The notes beneath the pieces are model-generated. The model was not told the DNA's origin. It did no database searches and saw nothing but the letters and a program-made list of their open reading frames with translations. Below are positions 19,420 through 28,514 of a DNA stretch of 44,409 nt, one piece after another. Origin of the DNA: Opitutus sp. GAS368 (GTDB lineage: Bacteria; Verrucomicrobiota; Verrucomicrobiia; Opitutales; Opitutaceae). Location: positions 1-44,409 of the forward strand of contig CAMCHO010000016.1 in the NCBI GenBank assembly GCA_945874455.1, read 5' to 3'. Within the stretch, counting starts at the first letter, position 1, and each line of letters opens with the position of its first letter. The translations under genes and the position numbers were made by a program.

Positions 19420-20757
19420 TCAGCGGGCCGGGCCCCAGTGACTGGTGAACGGGAAGTAGATAAACAGCGGCCGGCCGACGACATCCTTGCCCGGCACGTA
19501 CCCCCAGTAACGGCCGTCCGCGCTGTTGCCGGAATTATCACCTAGCGCGAAAAACTGCCCCGGAGGGACCTTGGCTTTTTCGCCCAGCGCCAGCAGGCCG
19601 AACGGTTGGTAGCCACCGTATTTTCCGCTCTGCTCATTGTTCCCGCGAAAAGCCTCTGAACCCTCGATCGGTCGCCCATTGCGAAGCAAGACGCCCGTAC
19701 CACCCGATTTTACCACCGTTGACCCATCAGACGTGGTCTTACCGCTCACGATTTCAAGTTCGTCCCCAGGCGTTCCGACGAGACGCTTAATGTAATATTG
19801 GTCTCCATACGTATCCGCGATGCCCTTGATGTTACCGGTGCGAAAAACAAAACCCTGTCCGGCATCCGGCCGCACGAAATGGTAGCTCATCCGATCGACG
19901 AATAACTGGTCGCCAGTCAACTCATCGAACGACAAAAAGCGCTCTCCAGCGCGCACGAAGCGGCCGGTGCGGATACACCGGACGTTTTCTCCATCGACAT
20001 TCCGCACCTCGAATTGGCCCGCGCGCAGCTTTTTTTCAACCTCAGCGTTGAAGCTCTGGGTCGTGAACTTTTTGCCCGGCGAAACCAGCGCTTCGGAAAC
20101 AACCCAGTCCATGTCAAAATCCAGCGGCAACCGCACTTTCACCGGCTTGTCGCCGACAAAGAGCGTGTACTCGCGCAAGTCGGTCGGAATCACCAGCCAG
20201 GATCGTCCCGAGACGATGCGCGCGCGCACGGCCCCGCGGCTCTGCCCACCAAATACCGGCACCAACACTTCGCCCTCCATCGGGGCATCCAGACGATGAG
20301 GCCAGGCGCCAAAGAGGACGGCCCGCGCCGCCACCGCCGCCGACGAGGGTTCGTCAGCCGGCTTCATAAACACCTCGGGCGTCATCCCGTTGTAGGTCGG
20401 CCACATCGAGTTCGTCGGGATCTTGAAGGGCTGCACAAAATACGTGCGGATCCCAAGAATCACAATCGCCGCCACGAGGAAGAATTCGACATTTTCCACG
20501 AGCGCGCTCTTGGGATAAATAGCCCCACCGGTGCGGCGCAGCACTTCCTCGAGTGCTTCAATTTCAAGTCTCAGCTTTTCCGCCCCGACCTTGTCCTTGA
20601 GCAGCGCCCGGAGCGTCGCGATATGGGCCTGCAATTCGCCCACTAGGGGAGCGGCGAGGATATCGCGACGGAAGTGGTAAACGCGATCAGCGACCTCGAG
20701 CCAATTCGTCGCGTTCTCCCGCATTTTCTTTTCCTGAGACTGAAATAGGCCGAACAT
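19420..20757 (-). CDS. lepB: Signal peptidase I with enlarged catalytic domain
   Basis: 445-aa membrane serine protease that removes signal peptides. A hydrophobic segment (about 89-105) precedes box B with catalytic Ser117 (IPTNSMWPTY). The general-base Lys324 is in YYIKRLVGTPGDE and box E is GDNSGNSADGRYWG. The Ser-Lys distance is about 207 residues, against about 55 in E. coli (S90/K145 by memory). A large domain is therefore inserted, in addition to a soluble N-terminal coiled region of about 80 residues. The start ATG 20757 lies 13 bp after the lepA stop; an in-frame ATG at 20802 would overlap lepA and is less likely. Order lepA-lepB is the same as in E. coli. Confidence 0.9.
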   Translation of the reverse strand: MFGLFQSQEKKMRENATNWLEVADRVYHFRRDILAAPLVGELQAHIATLRALLKDKVGAEKLRLEIEALEEVLRRTGGAIYPKSALVENVEFFLVAAIVILGIRTYFVQPFKIPTNSMWPTYNGMTPEVFMKPADEPSSAAVAARAVLFGAWPHRLDAPMEGEVLVPVFGGQSRGAVRARIVSGRSWLVIPTDLREYTLFVGDKPVKVRLPLDFDMDWVVSEALVSPGKKFTTQSFNAEVEKKLRAGQFEVRNVDGENVRCIRTGRFVRAGERFLSFDELTGDQLFVDRMSYHFVRPDAGQGFVFRTGNIKGIADTYGDQYYIKRLVGTPGDELEIVSGKTTSDGSTVVKSGGTGVLLRNGRPIEGSEAFRGNNEQSGKYGGYQPFGLLALGEKAKVPPGQFFALGDNSGNSADGRYWGYVPGKDVVGRPLFIYFPFTSHWGPAR

Positions 20758-20770
20758 GGCTGCGAATCGC

Positions 20771-22567
20771 TTAGTTGTTTTGGAGCACCTTGATAAAGGC
20801 ATCCGGTGGGATGGATACCTTGCCGATTTGTTTCATCTTCTTTTTGCCCTCTTTCTGTTTGTCGAGGAGCTTGCGCTTACGGCTGATGTCGCCGCCGTAG
20901 CACTTTGAAGTGACGTCCTTCCGCATTTCCTTCACGTTATCGCGGGCGATGACTTTACCGCCAATGGCTGCCTGAATCGCGACCTTGAACATCTGCGGAG
21001 GGATGATTTCAGCGAGCTTCTCGCACAATTGACGCCCGCGGCTATCGGCCTTGTCGCGATGCACGATACAGGAAAAGGCATCGACCGGGTCGCCGTTGAT
21101 CATGATGTCCATCTTCACCAGGTCGGCCACCATGTAGTCGCCGAGTTCATAATCCATCGAGCCATAGCCGTGAGTGATGCTCTTTAAGCGGTCGTTGAAA
21201 TCGACGAGAATTTCGTTGAGCGGCAGCGAGCACTTCAGCATCACGCGGTTCATGTCCAACGTGTCGGTGTGGTCGCAGATACCGCGCTTTTCCATGATCA
21301 ACGCGAGGATATCGCCCATCGAATCGTTGGGCAAAATGATCTGCGCGCGAATCGTGGGTTCCTTGATCTCGATGATGGTGCCGGGGTCCGGCATGTTAAC
21401 CGGATTATCGACTTCGATCAGGTCGCCGCCGTGCTTGATCACATGGTAAATAACACTTGGATACGTCGAAATGATCTCCACGTCGTGCTCGCGACGGATG
21501 CGCTCTTGGATGATCTCCATGTGGAGGAGACCGAGGAAGCCACAACGGAAACCAAAGCCGAGCGCCAGCGAGCTTTCCGAAGCGTAAACGAAGGCCGCAT
21601 CGTTCAGACGCAACCGCCCGAGCGCGGCCTTCAGTTTCTCGTAGTCGTCGCTCTCGAGCGGATACAGACCGCAAAAAACCAGCGGGCGCACTTCTTTGTA
21701 GCCGGGCAGCATGTCCGTCGCCGGCCGGCTTGCGATCGTGATGGTGTCGCCGGTTTTTACGTCAGCGGTGTTCTTGATACTCGAGACGATGTAGCCCACA
21801 TCGCCGGCACCCAGCGAAGGGATCTTCTCCATCTTGGGCATAAAGACGCCCACTTCCTTAACCTCGGCCTTCTGGCCCGTGCTCATCAGCATCATCATAT
21901 CGCCGGCCTTGATCGCGCCGGAAAAGACCCGCACGTAGGCGATGCAGCCGCGATAAGAGTCGTAAAGCGAATCGAACACCAGCGCGCGCGTTTGTGGATA
22001 TTCCTGCCAGCGGGGTTCCGGCACGCGGGCCACGACGGCTTCGAGAATATCAATGATGCCGATGCCTGACTTGCCGCTCGCGAGGATCGCCTCCTCGGCG
22101 GGAATGGTCAGAATATCCTCCAACTGACGCGTGCAGAGCTCGAGATTCGCACTGGGCAAGTCGATCTTGTTGATGACCGGGATGACTTTGAGCTTTTGGC
22201 CGAAAGCCAAGTGGGCGTTGGCGACCGTCTGCGCCTCGACGCCCTGCGCCGCATCGATCAACAGCACCGCACCTTCACACGCCGCGAGTGAGCGCGAGAC
22301 CTCGTAGGAAAAATCCACGTGGCCCGGCGTGTCCATCAGGTTCAGTTTGTAGTCCTGCCCGTCCTTCGCGCGGTAGGTCATCGTGACCGGGTGCGACTTG
22401 ATGGTGATGCCGCGCTCTCGCTCGAGATCCATCGAGTCGAGATGCTGCGCCGTCATGGAGCGCATCGCCACGGTGTTCGTGTGCTCGAGCAACCGGTCGG
22501 AGAGCGTGGTTTTTCCGTGATCGACGTGGGCGATGATGCAGAAATTGCGGGTGTTTTTGGCGGACAT
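20771..22567 (-). CDS. lepA: Elongation factor 4 (LepA)
   Basis: 598-aa ribosome-associated GTPase, the standard length. GTPase motifs are AHVDHGKTT (G1), DTPGH (G3) and NKIDLP (G4). The LepA-specific C-terminal domain is complete through KKKMKQIGKVSIP. The start ATG at 22567 lies 3 bp after the fabD stop, so fabD, lepA and lepB form a likely operon on the minus strand. Confidence 0.97.
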   Translation of the reverse strand: MSAKNTRNFCIIAHVDHGKTTLSDRLLEHTNTVAMRSMTAQHLDSMDLERERGITIKSHPVTMTYRAKDGQDYKLNLMDTPGHVDFSYEVSRSLAACEGAVLLIDAAQGVEAQTVANAHLAFGQKLKVIPVINKIDLPSANLELCTRQLEDILTIPAEEAILASGKSGIGIIDILEAVVARVPEPRWQEYPQTRALVFDSLYDSYRGCIAYVRVFSGAIKAGDMMMLMSTGQKAEVKEVGVFMPKMEKIPSLGAGDVGYIVSSIKNTADVKTGDTITIASRPATDMLPGYKEVRPLVFCGLYPLESDDYEKLKAALGRLRLNDAAFVYASESSLALGFGFRCGFLGLLHMEIIQERIRREHDVEIISTYPSVIYHVIKHGGDLIEVDNPVNMPDPGTIIEIKEPTIRAQIILPNDSMGDILALIMEKRGICDHTDTLDMNRVMLKCSLPLNEILVDFNDRLKSITHGYGSMDYELGDYMVADLVKMDIMINGDPVDAFSCIVHRDKADSRGRQLCEKLAEIIPPQMFKVAIQAAIGGKVIARDNVKEMRKDVTSKCYGGDISRKRKLLDKQKEGKKKMKQIGKVSIPPDAFIKVLQNN

Positions 22568-22570
22568 CGT

Positions 22571-23488
22571 TCAGGCGGCGGTGGTCAGATCGGTAAATTC
22601 AGAAAAGCTCTTCACGCTCCACGTTTTTTCGGTGCGGCGCGCGAGTCCGGCGAGGACTCCGCCCGGCCCGAACTCCCAGAATTCTGTCACACCCGCCGCG
22701 GCGGCACTGCGCATACAATCTTCCCAGAGTACCGACGAAACGACTTGTTTCACGAGCGCGGCCTTGATCGCAGCAGGATCGCGAACCGTCTGGCCCGTCG
22801 TGTTCGCGAACACGGTGAAGCGCGGCGCAGCGAACGGGATCGATTCGAGATACGCCGCGAAGGCCACGCGCGCCGGCTCCATCAGGCGCGAATGGTAGGC
22901 ACCGGCGACGACGAGCGGGATGACCTTTTTCATGCCATGAGCTTTTGCTCCGATCACCGCCGCCTCGATCTTCGCCTTCTCTCCAGAGACGACGATCTGG
23001 CCGGGCGCGTTGAAATTAGCGGCCTCGATGTCGAATTCCTTGCACAGATCGGCGATTCTCCCCCGGTCCTCCCCGATGATCGCGGCCATTCCACCCGTCG
23101 TTTGCTCGCACGCCAGCTGCATGAGCCGACCACGCTCTGCCACGATACGCACGCCCGTCGCAAAATCGAACACCCCCGCCACGCAGTAAGCCGTGACTTC
23201 ACCGAGGCTCAGGCCGAGCGCAAATTGGGGTTCGCCGGACGGCAGTTTCCCCTGCTCGCGGAGCGCGGCCACGAGGGCTAGCCCATGGACGAAAAGAGCC
23301 GGCTGACACACCTTTGTCTGGGTCAGATCGACCTCCGGTCCCTCAAAGCTCACCTTGGCCAAGTCCCAACCAAGCACACGGCCGGCTTCCTCGTAAAGCG
23401 CCCGCGCGGCAGCCGACTGAGCAAACAGCGATTTGCCCATGCCAACCTTTTGGGAGCCCTGTCCCGCAAATAAAAATGCCAGTGCCAT
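22571..23488 (-). CDS. fabD: Malonyl-CoA:ACP transacylase
   Basis: 305-aa FabD that loads malonyl groups on ACP for fatty-acid synthesis. Visible are GQGSQ (9-13), the nucleophile Ser94 in GLSLGEVTA, Arg119 (ERGRLMQ) and His199 (GAYHSRLM). The nucleophile elbow reads G-L-S-L-G instead of the common G-H-S-L-G; the base sequence is unambiguous (CTG for Leu). I believe similar GLSLGE elbows occur in some Chlamydiae and relatives, but cannot check. It is first in the fabD-lepA-lepB run; upstream is a decayed pilT-like pseudogene on the same strand. Confidence 0.94.
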   Translation of the reverse strand: MALAFLFAGQGSQKVGMGKSLFAQSAAARALYEEAGRVLGWDLAKVSFEGPEVDLTQTKVCQPALFVHGLALVAALREQGKLPSGEPQFALGLSLGEVTAYCVAGVFDFATGVRIVAERGRLMQLACEQTTGGMAAIIGEDRGRIADLCKEFDIEAANFNAPGQIVVSGEKAKIEAAVIGAKAHGMKKVIPLVVAGAYHSRLMEPARVAFAAYLESIPFAAPRFTVFANTTGQTVRDPAAIKAALVKQVVSSVLWEDCMRSAAAAGVTEFWEFGPGGVLAGLARRTEKTWSVKSFSEFTDLTTAA

Positions 23489-23536
23489 GATAGGAACTCG
23501 CGAGACAATCGCCCGCCCTCTCGGAATCCAAGCCCT

Positions 23537-24395
23537 AAAAGCGTTTCAGCAGCTTGAAATACCTTGCGGCGGCGTCCGGTTTGCCAAACGCCGAGGCGAT
23601 ACGGCCTTCGCAGGGCGGCGCGGGCGCTTCCGCCCCAGGATTTTCCGCCGCCCATCCGCGCCTTGCCGATGCCCCCCGCCTTCCATAGCCGATACGGGTC
23701 TTTGTTAAACGAACCACTCGCGGAGTGACTGCTCCCCGCCAACGGGCCCTGGATTTTTTCAAACTGAACTTCGACGATGAGGGTCTTCACCGTCGCATCG
23801 ACAGTCAGGATTTCGATTACGGGCAGTCGGCCGTAGCCATCAATTTTCGGCACCAGCTTCTGGCAAACAAACCCGCGTAACGAGCCCGCGATCGCTCCTC
23901 GGGCTTGGATCTGCTCTTCAGCCGGAAAAAACTCGCACCCCCGCGCGCGCGACTGGGCGACGGTCGGAGTGTGCATCGTGGACAACACCAAATGATCGGT
24001 CTCCGCCGCGCTGATCGCCGTCTCCAACGTTTCGCGGTCGCGCATTTCACCGATTAGAATGATGGCCGGTGCGGTTGATGTGGCGCAGCACAATGCCGAC
24101 GAGCGCGCTGGTGAAACGCGTGGACGCGGAACCGCCCAATGCCCTCGACCCATCGGCAAAGTCGACCTGCCCCTAAATTCTCCCACTTTGACCGGAATAC
24201 TTTCGGCACGTGCTCCACGACCCAAGCCTCCGCCTCGTTGCAAGTAATCGGATCCCCATCAACTCGCTTGAGCTTGTTGGAAAGCCGAACGTAGCTGGGC
24301 TTGCTGGGTTTAATCATCACGTCACTCGCCCCGCTGTCGACCGCGAGCCTGAGGAGGTCGTTAATGATTTCGGTATGCGGCGTGACAGTGGACAT
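23537..24395 (-). pseudogene. Decayed PilT/PilU-type twitching motility ATPase
   Basis: Remnant of a type IV pilus retraction ATPase. It starts with an intact-looking N-terminus (ATG 24395, then DLLRLAVDSGASDVMIKPSK), continues as VEGIGRFRVHAFHQR, and then reads ALVGIVLRHIN only after a frame change. Immediately after comes IILIGEMRDRETLETAIS (Walker B region), HLVLSTMHT (His box), LAGSLRGFVCQKLVPKIDG and a weak C-terminal FNKDPYRLWKAG. The central stretch with the Walker A P-loop is missing, and at least two further frame shifts are needed, so this cannot make an active ATPase. The outer boundaries are approximate. No other pilus genes are in the window. Confidence 0.8.
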
Positions 24396-24464
24396 GGGTA
24401 AAAAAGCGTTGCGGATTCCGTATTTCGCCGTGCTCTGTTCCGCACGGCAACACTGCCCGCTCCC

Positions 24465-25352
24465 ATGAAATTCCGTCCGCTCACAGGCACGATCACCGCG
24501 CTCGTAACGCCCTTCCACCAGGGCCAGGTTGACTATGCCAGCCTCAAGAAACTCGTCGCCTACCAAATCAAAGGGGGGATCGACGGGTTAGTTCCGGTTG
24601 GCACCACTGGAGAATCGCCCACGCTTTCCCACGAGGAGCACCTCGACGTCGTTCGCGCCGTAATCGCGACTGCCGCCGGTCGCGTGCCCGTGATCGCCGG
24701 CACCGGCTCCAACTCGACCCACGAAGCGGTCGAACTCACCAAACTTTCCCATGAAGCCGGTGCCGACGCCATGCTCGTCGTCGCGCCCTATTACAACAAA
24801 CCCAGCCCCGAGGGCCTGTTCCGCCACTTCTGCGCCGTCGCCGAGGCGACGGATCGACCGATCATTCTTTATTCGATCCCGGGCCGCTGCGGCATCGAAA
24901 TCGGCGTGCCCGTCGTCGAGCGCCTCCGGGCAAAATATACCCACGTGCGCTGGATCAAGGAAGCGGGCGGCAGCGTCGACCGCGTCGATCAATTGAAACA
25001 AGCACTCGGCTCCGATATTACGGTGCTCAGCGGCGACGATTCGCTCACCCTGCCCTTCATGTCCGTCGGGGCCGAAGGCGTGATCAGCGTCGCATCGAAT
25101 CTCTTCGTCCGCGAGGTCTCGCAACTGGTCCGGCTCGCCTTAGCCAACGATTTTGCGAAAGCGACCAAGCTGCACCGCAAGCTCTACCCTATCTTCAAGA
25201 CCCTGTTCATTGAGCCGAACCCGGTGCCGATCAAGGTCGCCGTCCTTCGTGCCGGCATTATTGCGTCCGCCGAGGTGCGCGCACCGCTGTGCGACATGAG
25301 CGCAGCCAACGCCCAGCTCCTCGAAAAGGCCCTCGCCGCCCTCGGTAAATAA
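24465..25352 (+). CDS. dapA: 4-hydroxy-tetrahydrodipicolinate synthase
   Basis: 295-aa class I aldolase-fold enzyme that condenses pyruvate and aspartate semialdehyde in the lysine/diaminopimelate pathway. Schiff-base Lys165 is in RWIKEAGG, Tyr136 in ILYSIPGR with Arg141, and the GTTGESPTLS loop is at 46-55. It lies 11 bp before dapB on the same strand, supporting DapA over the related lyase at 37046. The ATG at 24465 has no Shine-Dalgarno (leader ACTGCCCGCTCCC). Confidence 0.96.
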   Translation: MKFRPLTGTITALVTPFHQGQVDYASLKKLVAYQIKGGIDGLVPVGTTGESPTLSHEEHLDVVRAVIATAAGRVPVIAGTGSNSTHEAVELTKLSHEAGADAMLVVAPYYNKPSPEGLFRHFCAVAEATDRPIILYSIPGRCGIEIGVPVVERLRAKYTHVRWIKEAGGSVDRVDQLKQALGSDITVLSGDDSLTLPFMSVGAEGVISVASNLFVREVSQLVRLALANDFAKATKLHRKLYPIFKTLFIEPNPVPIKVAVLRAGIIASAEVRAPLCDMSAANAQLLEKALAALGK

Positions 25353-25363
25353 TTTCACCGGCT

Positions 25364-26095
25364 ATGCCTCTCTCAATCTTGATCAACGGCTCCCGCGGCC
25401 GCATGGGCCACGCCCTCGCGGACGCCGCCAAGGAAATGGGCGTCACCATCGGCGGCGCGGTTGACCTCGGGGACGATATCGCGGCCGGCCTCGCTCACAG
25501 CGACGTCGTGGTCGATTTCAGTTCACATCAGGCAACCCGCTCCGTGCTCGAGCTCGCCGTCGCCAATCACAAGGCCGTCGTCCTCGGCACCACCGGCCAC
25601 GCGGCCGAGGAGAAAAAACAACTGCTGGCACTCGCTGCCCACGTGCCTTGCGTGTGGGCCGGAAATTTTTCCGTCGGGGTAAATCTGCTCTTCGCCCTCA
25701 CCCGCCGCGCCGCCAATGTGCTCGGCTCTGACTACGACGCTGAGGTCGTCGAAATGCACCACCGTTTCAAAAAGGACGCCCCGAGCGGCACCGCCGCCCG
25801 ACTGCTCGAGATTATCTTGGAAGAGCGCAATCTGACCGCGTCAGCGCTGCGCCACGGCCGCGAGGGCATTGTCGGCGAGCGCACGCCAACAGAAGTCGGG
25901 ATTCACGCACTGCGGGGCGGCGACGTCGTCGGTGATCATACCGTGTTGTTCGCCGCGCTCGGTGAACGCATCGAGCTGACGCACAAAGCCAGCGACCGGG
26001 GAATTTTTGCGCGTGGTGCCCTGCGCGCCGCCCAATGGGTCGTCCACCAAAAGCCTGGAGTCTACGACATGCAGGATGTGCTCGGCCTGAAATAG
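25364..26095 (+). CDS. dapB: 4-hydroxy-tetrahydrodipicolinate reductase
   Basis: 243-aa NAD(P)H-dependent reductase, second specific step of diaminopimelate synthesis. The N-terminal nucleotide motif is NGSRGRMGH, and the catalytic region EMHHRFKKDAPSGTA carries the paired His and the Lys. The C-terminal RGGDVVGDH and ASDRGIFARGAL are typical. It is slightly shorter than E. coli DapB (about 273 aa). It is probably co-transcribed with dapA. Confidence 0.96.
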   Translation: MPLSILINGSRGRMGHALADAAKEMGVTIGGAVDLGDDIAAGLAHSDVVVDFSSHQATRSVLELAVANHKAVVLGTTGHAAEEKKQLLALAAHVPCVWAGNFSVGVNLLFALTRRAANVLGSDYDAEVVEMHHRFKKDAPSGTAARLLEIILEERNLTASALRHGREGIVGERTPTEVGIHALRGGDVVGDHTVLFAALGERIELTHKASDRGIFARGALRAAQWVVHQKPGVYDMQDVLGLK

Positions 26096-26177
26096 AGCAG
26101 ACCGAGCCGCCCTCTACGGTCGTCCCCCTCCTCGGCCGCTCTTTCCCGCCCCTCCCGCCCGCCTCGATACTTCATTG

Positions 26178-26780
26178 ATGATCACTTCGATCCAAGGCAC
26201 CCTCGCCTCCTCAACGCTGTCGCACGCGATCATCGAATTAAACGGCTTCGGTTACGAGGTGAACATCCCCGTGACCACCGCCGAAAAGCTTTCGTTGCCC
26301 GGCGCCAATGTGAAGCTCCATACCCTCGTAATTTATCGCGAAGACGCGCAGACCCTTTACGGATTCACGACTCCCGCCGAGCGGGATTTCTTCCGACTGA
26401 TGATCGAAAACGTAACGGGTGTCGGCCCCAAAGGCGCGCTCGGGATCATGGGCCGGTTGTCCCTCCCCTCATTGGAAGGCGCGATTCGCTCGGGGGACAT
26501 TGCTTCTTTGGCCAAAGTCCCCGGCATCGGCAAAAAAACGGCCGAACGCTTGGTCGTCGAACTCCGCGCAAAGGTCGGCGCGTCGGACGGTTCCGCGACA
26601 AATCTCAATGGCGAGGCCGCCCCGGCGCCCGCCGGGGAGAGCACCCATCGCGACGCCGTCGCCGCCTTGATCGCCCTCGGTTACAAAGGTGCCGATGCCG
26701 ACCAAGCCATTCGCCACGCCGCGCTTGCCCTCGGGGCCAAAGCAACGACCGAAGCGCTCATTAAAAAAGCGCTGAACTGA
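26178..26780 (+). CDS. ruvA: Holliday junction DNA helicase subunit RuvA
   Basis: 200-aa Holliday-junction-binding protein that loads the RuvB motor. The N-terminal OB domain (MITSIQGTLAS, VIYREDAQTLYGF) is followed by two helix-hairpin-helix motifs (VTGVGPKGALGIM and VPGIGKKTAERLVVEL), an acidic/Ala-Pro linker and domain III (RDAVAALIALGYK). The ATG at 26178 is chosen over the adjoining TTG at 26175. ruvB and ruvC are not adjacent. Confidence 0.95.
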   Translation: MITSIQGTLASSTLSHAIIELNGFGYEVNIPVTTAEKLSLPGANVKLHTLVIYREDAQTLYGFTTPAERDFFRLMIENVTGVGPKGALGIMGRLSLPSLEGAIRSGDIASLAKVPGIGKKTAERLVVELRAKVGASDGSATNLNGEAAPAPAGESTHRDAVAALIALGYKGADADQAIRHAALALGAKATTEALIKKALN

Positions 26781-26847
26781 GCGACCAAAAAAGTCCGAGC
26801 TGCAACCACCAGCACAAGAATGGGCCCGCCTCAGACTGTTTCGCGGA

Positions 26848-27606
26848 CTATTTCGTAATTTGAAAAGCCGTCATCTCCACCACGCCCTGCTGGGTGGGAC
26901 GAGGACGGCCGCCGTAGACAGAGTTCGTCGCGGCCTCGGTGGGTCGCGCCTCGAAGCGGAAGCCTTCCAACTGCATTCTCTGCATGGGCGCGATTTCGAG
27001 GCTGCTCAGCCAATCGAATTGCGCAGGAAGTGAACCCTCCGCTGGCGATTCCCCTCCGGCGATACGAGTGCCGAGCGAGAGGGATCCGAGGGCGAGGCCA
27101 GGCTGCAATTCGCTGCGCCGCGAAGCCGGAACGGTCACGGAGCGGGCAAAACTCGCCTGAGCTGCGATGTTTTCGCTGCGGCCAACAATGACACCCGTTT
27201 CGAGCGCAGGGGCAACGACTGACACCACCGGTCGCGCGATGGCCAAATCCGCCATCGGACGAGACACCGGACCAGCCGCCGGGTTGTGGTTAGCGATGAA
27301 AACGATCGCGACGCACGCGGCCGCCGCGAACAGTCCCGCCGCCCCCCAAACGCCCGTGCCCCACGAAAAGCGACGCGCCCCCTCCACTTCGAACGGTCCG
27401 CGCACCTGCGCACCAGCACTCGCCGCCTCGGCATTGAAGTCTTTCGCGAGCAACAGGCAGGCCTTCTGCATGCGGCAATAATCTAGGTATATCCGGCGGC
27501 GCTCCGGGCTACGCTGGACCTCGGCCTCGAGCCGGGCTGCATCGGCAGGGGTGATCTCGTGATCGAGGTAGAGATTGAGGTATTCGATAAATTCGGAGTC
27601 GTTCAT
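26848..27606 (-). CDS. Putative membrane anti-sigma factor
   Basis: 252-aa single-pass membrane protein. The N-terminal cytoplasmic part (1-80, with FIEYLNLYLDHEITPADAARL) resembles anti-sigma domains of ECF systems. A transmembrane segment at about 85-106 is followed by a Ser/Ala-rich extracytoplasmic region without a recognised domain. Two Cys (44 and 50) are present, but the canonical H-x3-C-x2-C zinc motif is absent. It lies 29 bp downstream of an ECF sigma gene on the same strand, the usual arrangement of a sigma/anti-sigma pair. The name rests on position and topology; the sequence match is weak. Confidence 0.7.
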   Translation of the reverse strand: MNDSEFIEYLNLYLDHEITPADAARLEAEVQRSPERRRIYLDYCRMQKACLLLAKDFNAEAASAGAQVRGPFEVEGARRFSWGTGVWGAAGLFAAAACVAIVFIANHNPAAGPVSRPMADLAIARPVVSVVAPALETGVIVGRSENIAAQASFARSVTVPASRRSELQPGLALGSLSLGTRIAGGESPAEGSLPAQFDWLSSLEIAPMQRMQLEGFRFEARPTEAATNSVYGGRPRPTQQGVVEMTAFQITK

Positions 27607-27635
27607 GGCGGTCAGGTTGGTAATAGGTGTGGTCG

Positions 27636-28241
27636 TCAGGCTTTGAAATCCTCGCCTAGCTTGGAGCGAAGACTCTCCCGGGCACGGGCAATGCGGCTCT
27701 TCACGGTGCCTACGGAAATGACCAAGATAGCGGCGATTTCCTCGTAGGATAAATTCTTGACGTTGCGGAGGACCAAGATCTCCCGGTGTTTTGCCGAAAT
27801 TTTCTCCATCCCTTCGCCGATGCGGTTCACGAACTCCTGATTGACCGCGATGTCGTCCGGCGACTCGACCTCCGCAGGGATGATGTCGGCCAACGTCATA
27901 TCGTTTTCGGAGCTCACGGGCGCATCAAAAGAGACGGACTTGTCGCGTTTCCGGCGCCACCAATACCAATATCGGTTCCGCGCAAGGTTGGTCGCAATCT
28001 GGTAGAGCCATGTAGAAAACGCGGAGTCACCTCGGAAATTCACCAAGCCCCGGTGCGCGCGAATAAACGCGTCCTGCGTCACCTCCTCCGCATCCTGCTG
28101 GTTGCGCAGAAGTTGGTGAACCATCGAATAAATGCGGTCCCAGTAGCGAGAAACCATCTCGTCGAAAGCGGATTGATCACCGCTCTTAAAACGATCCACT
28201 AGGACGCGGTCGCAGGCTACTTCTTGAGCTTTGGAGGTCAT
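27636..28241 (-). CDS. ECF RNA polymerase sigma factor
   Basis: 201-aa sigma-70 family protein with region 2 (DAEEVTQDAFIRAHRGL, then FSTWLYQIATNLARNRYW) and region 4 (HREILVLRNVKNLSYEEIA, GTVKSRIARARESLRSKL); no region 3. RpoE-like class. The start is set at ATG 28241 (MTSKAQEV); an upstream GTG at 28286 would add 15 residues. The neighbouring putative anti-sigma gene suggests release by an envelope signal. The target promoters are unknown. Confidence 0.93.
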   Translation of the reverse strand: MTSKAQEVACDRVLVDRFKSGDQSAFDEMVSRYWDRIYSMVHQLLRNQQDAEEVTQDAFIRAHRGLVNFRGDSAFSTWLYQIATNLARNRYWYWWRRKRDKSVSFDAPVSSENDMTLADIIPAEVESPDDIAVNQEFVNRIGEGMEKISAKHREILVLRNVKNLSYEEIAAILVISVGTVKSRIARARESLRSKLGEDFKA

Positions 28242-28416
28242 ACGTTCTACCTCACTCTGATTGGAATATTTCTGGATTGTTCCCACGTTGAGATGAAATT
28301 CAGGAGTGCATAGGCGCGGCCGGGAGCTCGGTCAATGGCCGCGCGCTTCATTCAGGGCGAAATTCCTTGCCAACCCCCGTGACAAAAATCCATTTGTCTC
28401 CTTCCCACGGATAGGA

Positions 28417-28491
28417 GGGCTGGTAGCTCAATGGTAGAGCAGTTGCCTTTTAAGCAATTGGTTCCGGGTTCGAATCCCGGCCGGCCCACCA
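28417..28491 (+). tRNA. tRNA-Lys (anticodon UUU)
   Basis: 75 nt with encoded CCA. The 7-bp acceptor stem (GGGCTGG with CCGGCCC, one G-T pair) is followed by the D arm TAGCTCAATGGTAGAGC. The anticodon stem GTTGC/GCAAT encloses loop CTTTTAA, placing TTT at 28449-28451. The T arm is CCGGG TTCGAAT CCCGG, with discriminator A. All cloverleaf elements are present. Confidence 0.97.
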
Positions 28492-28514
28492 CCGTCCCCT
28501 TCCCCAACCTGTTC

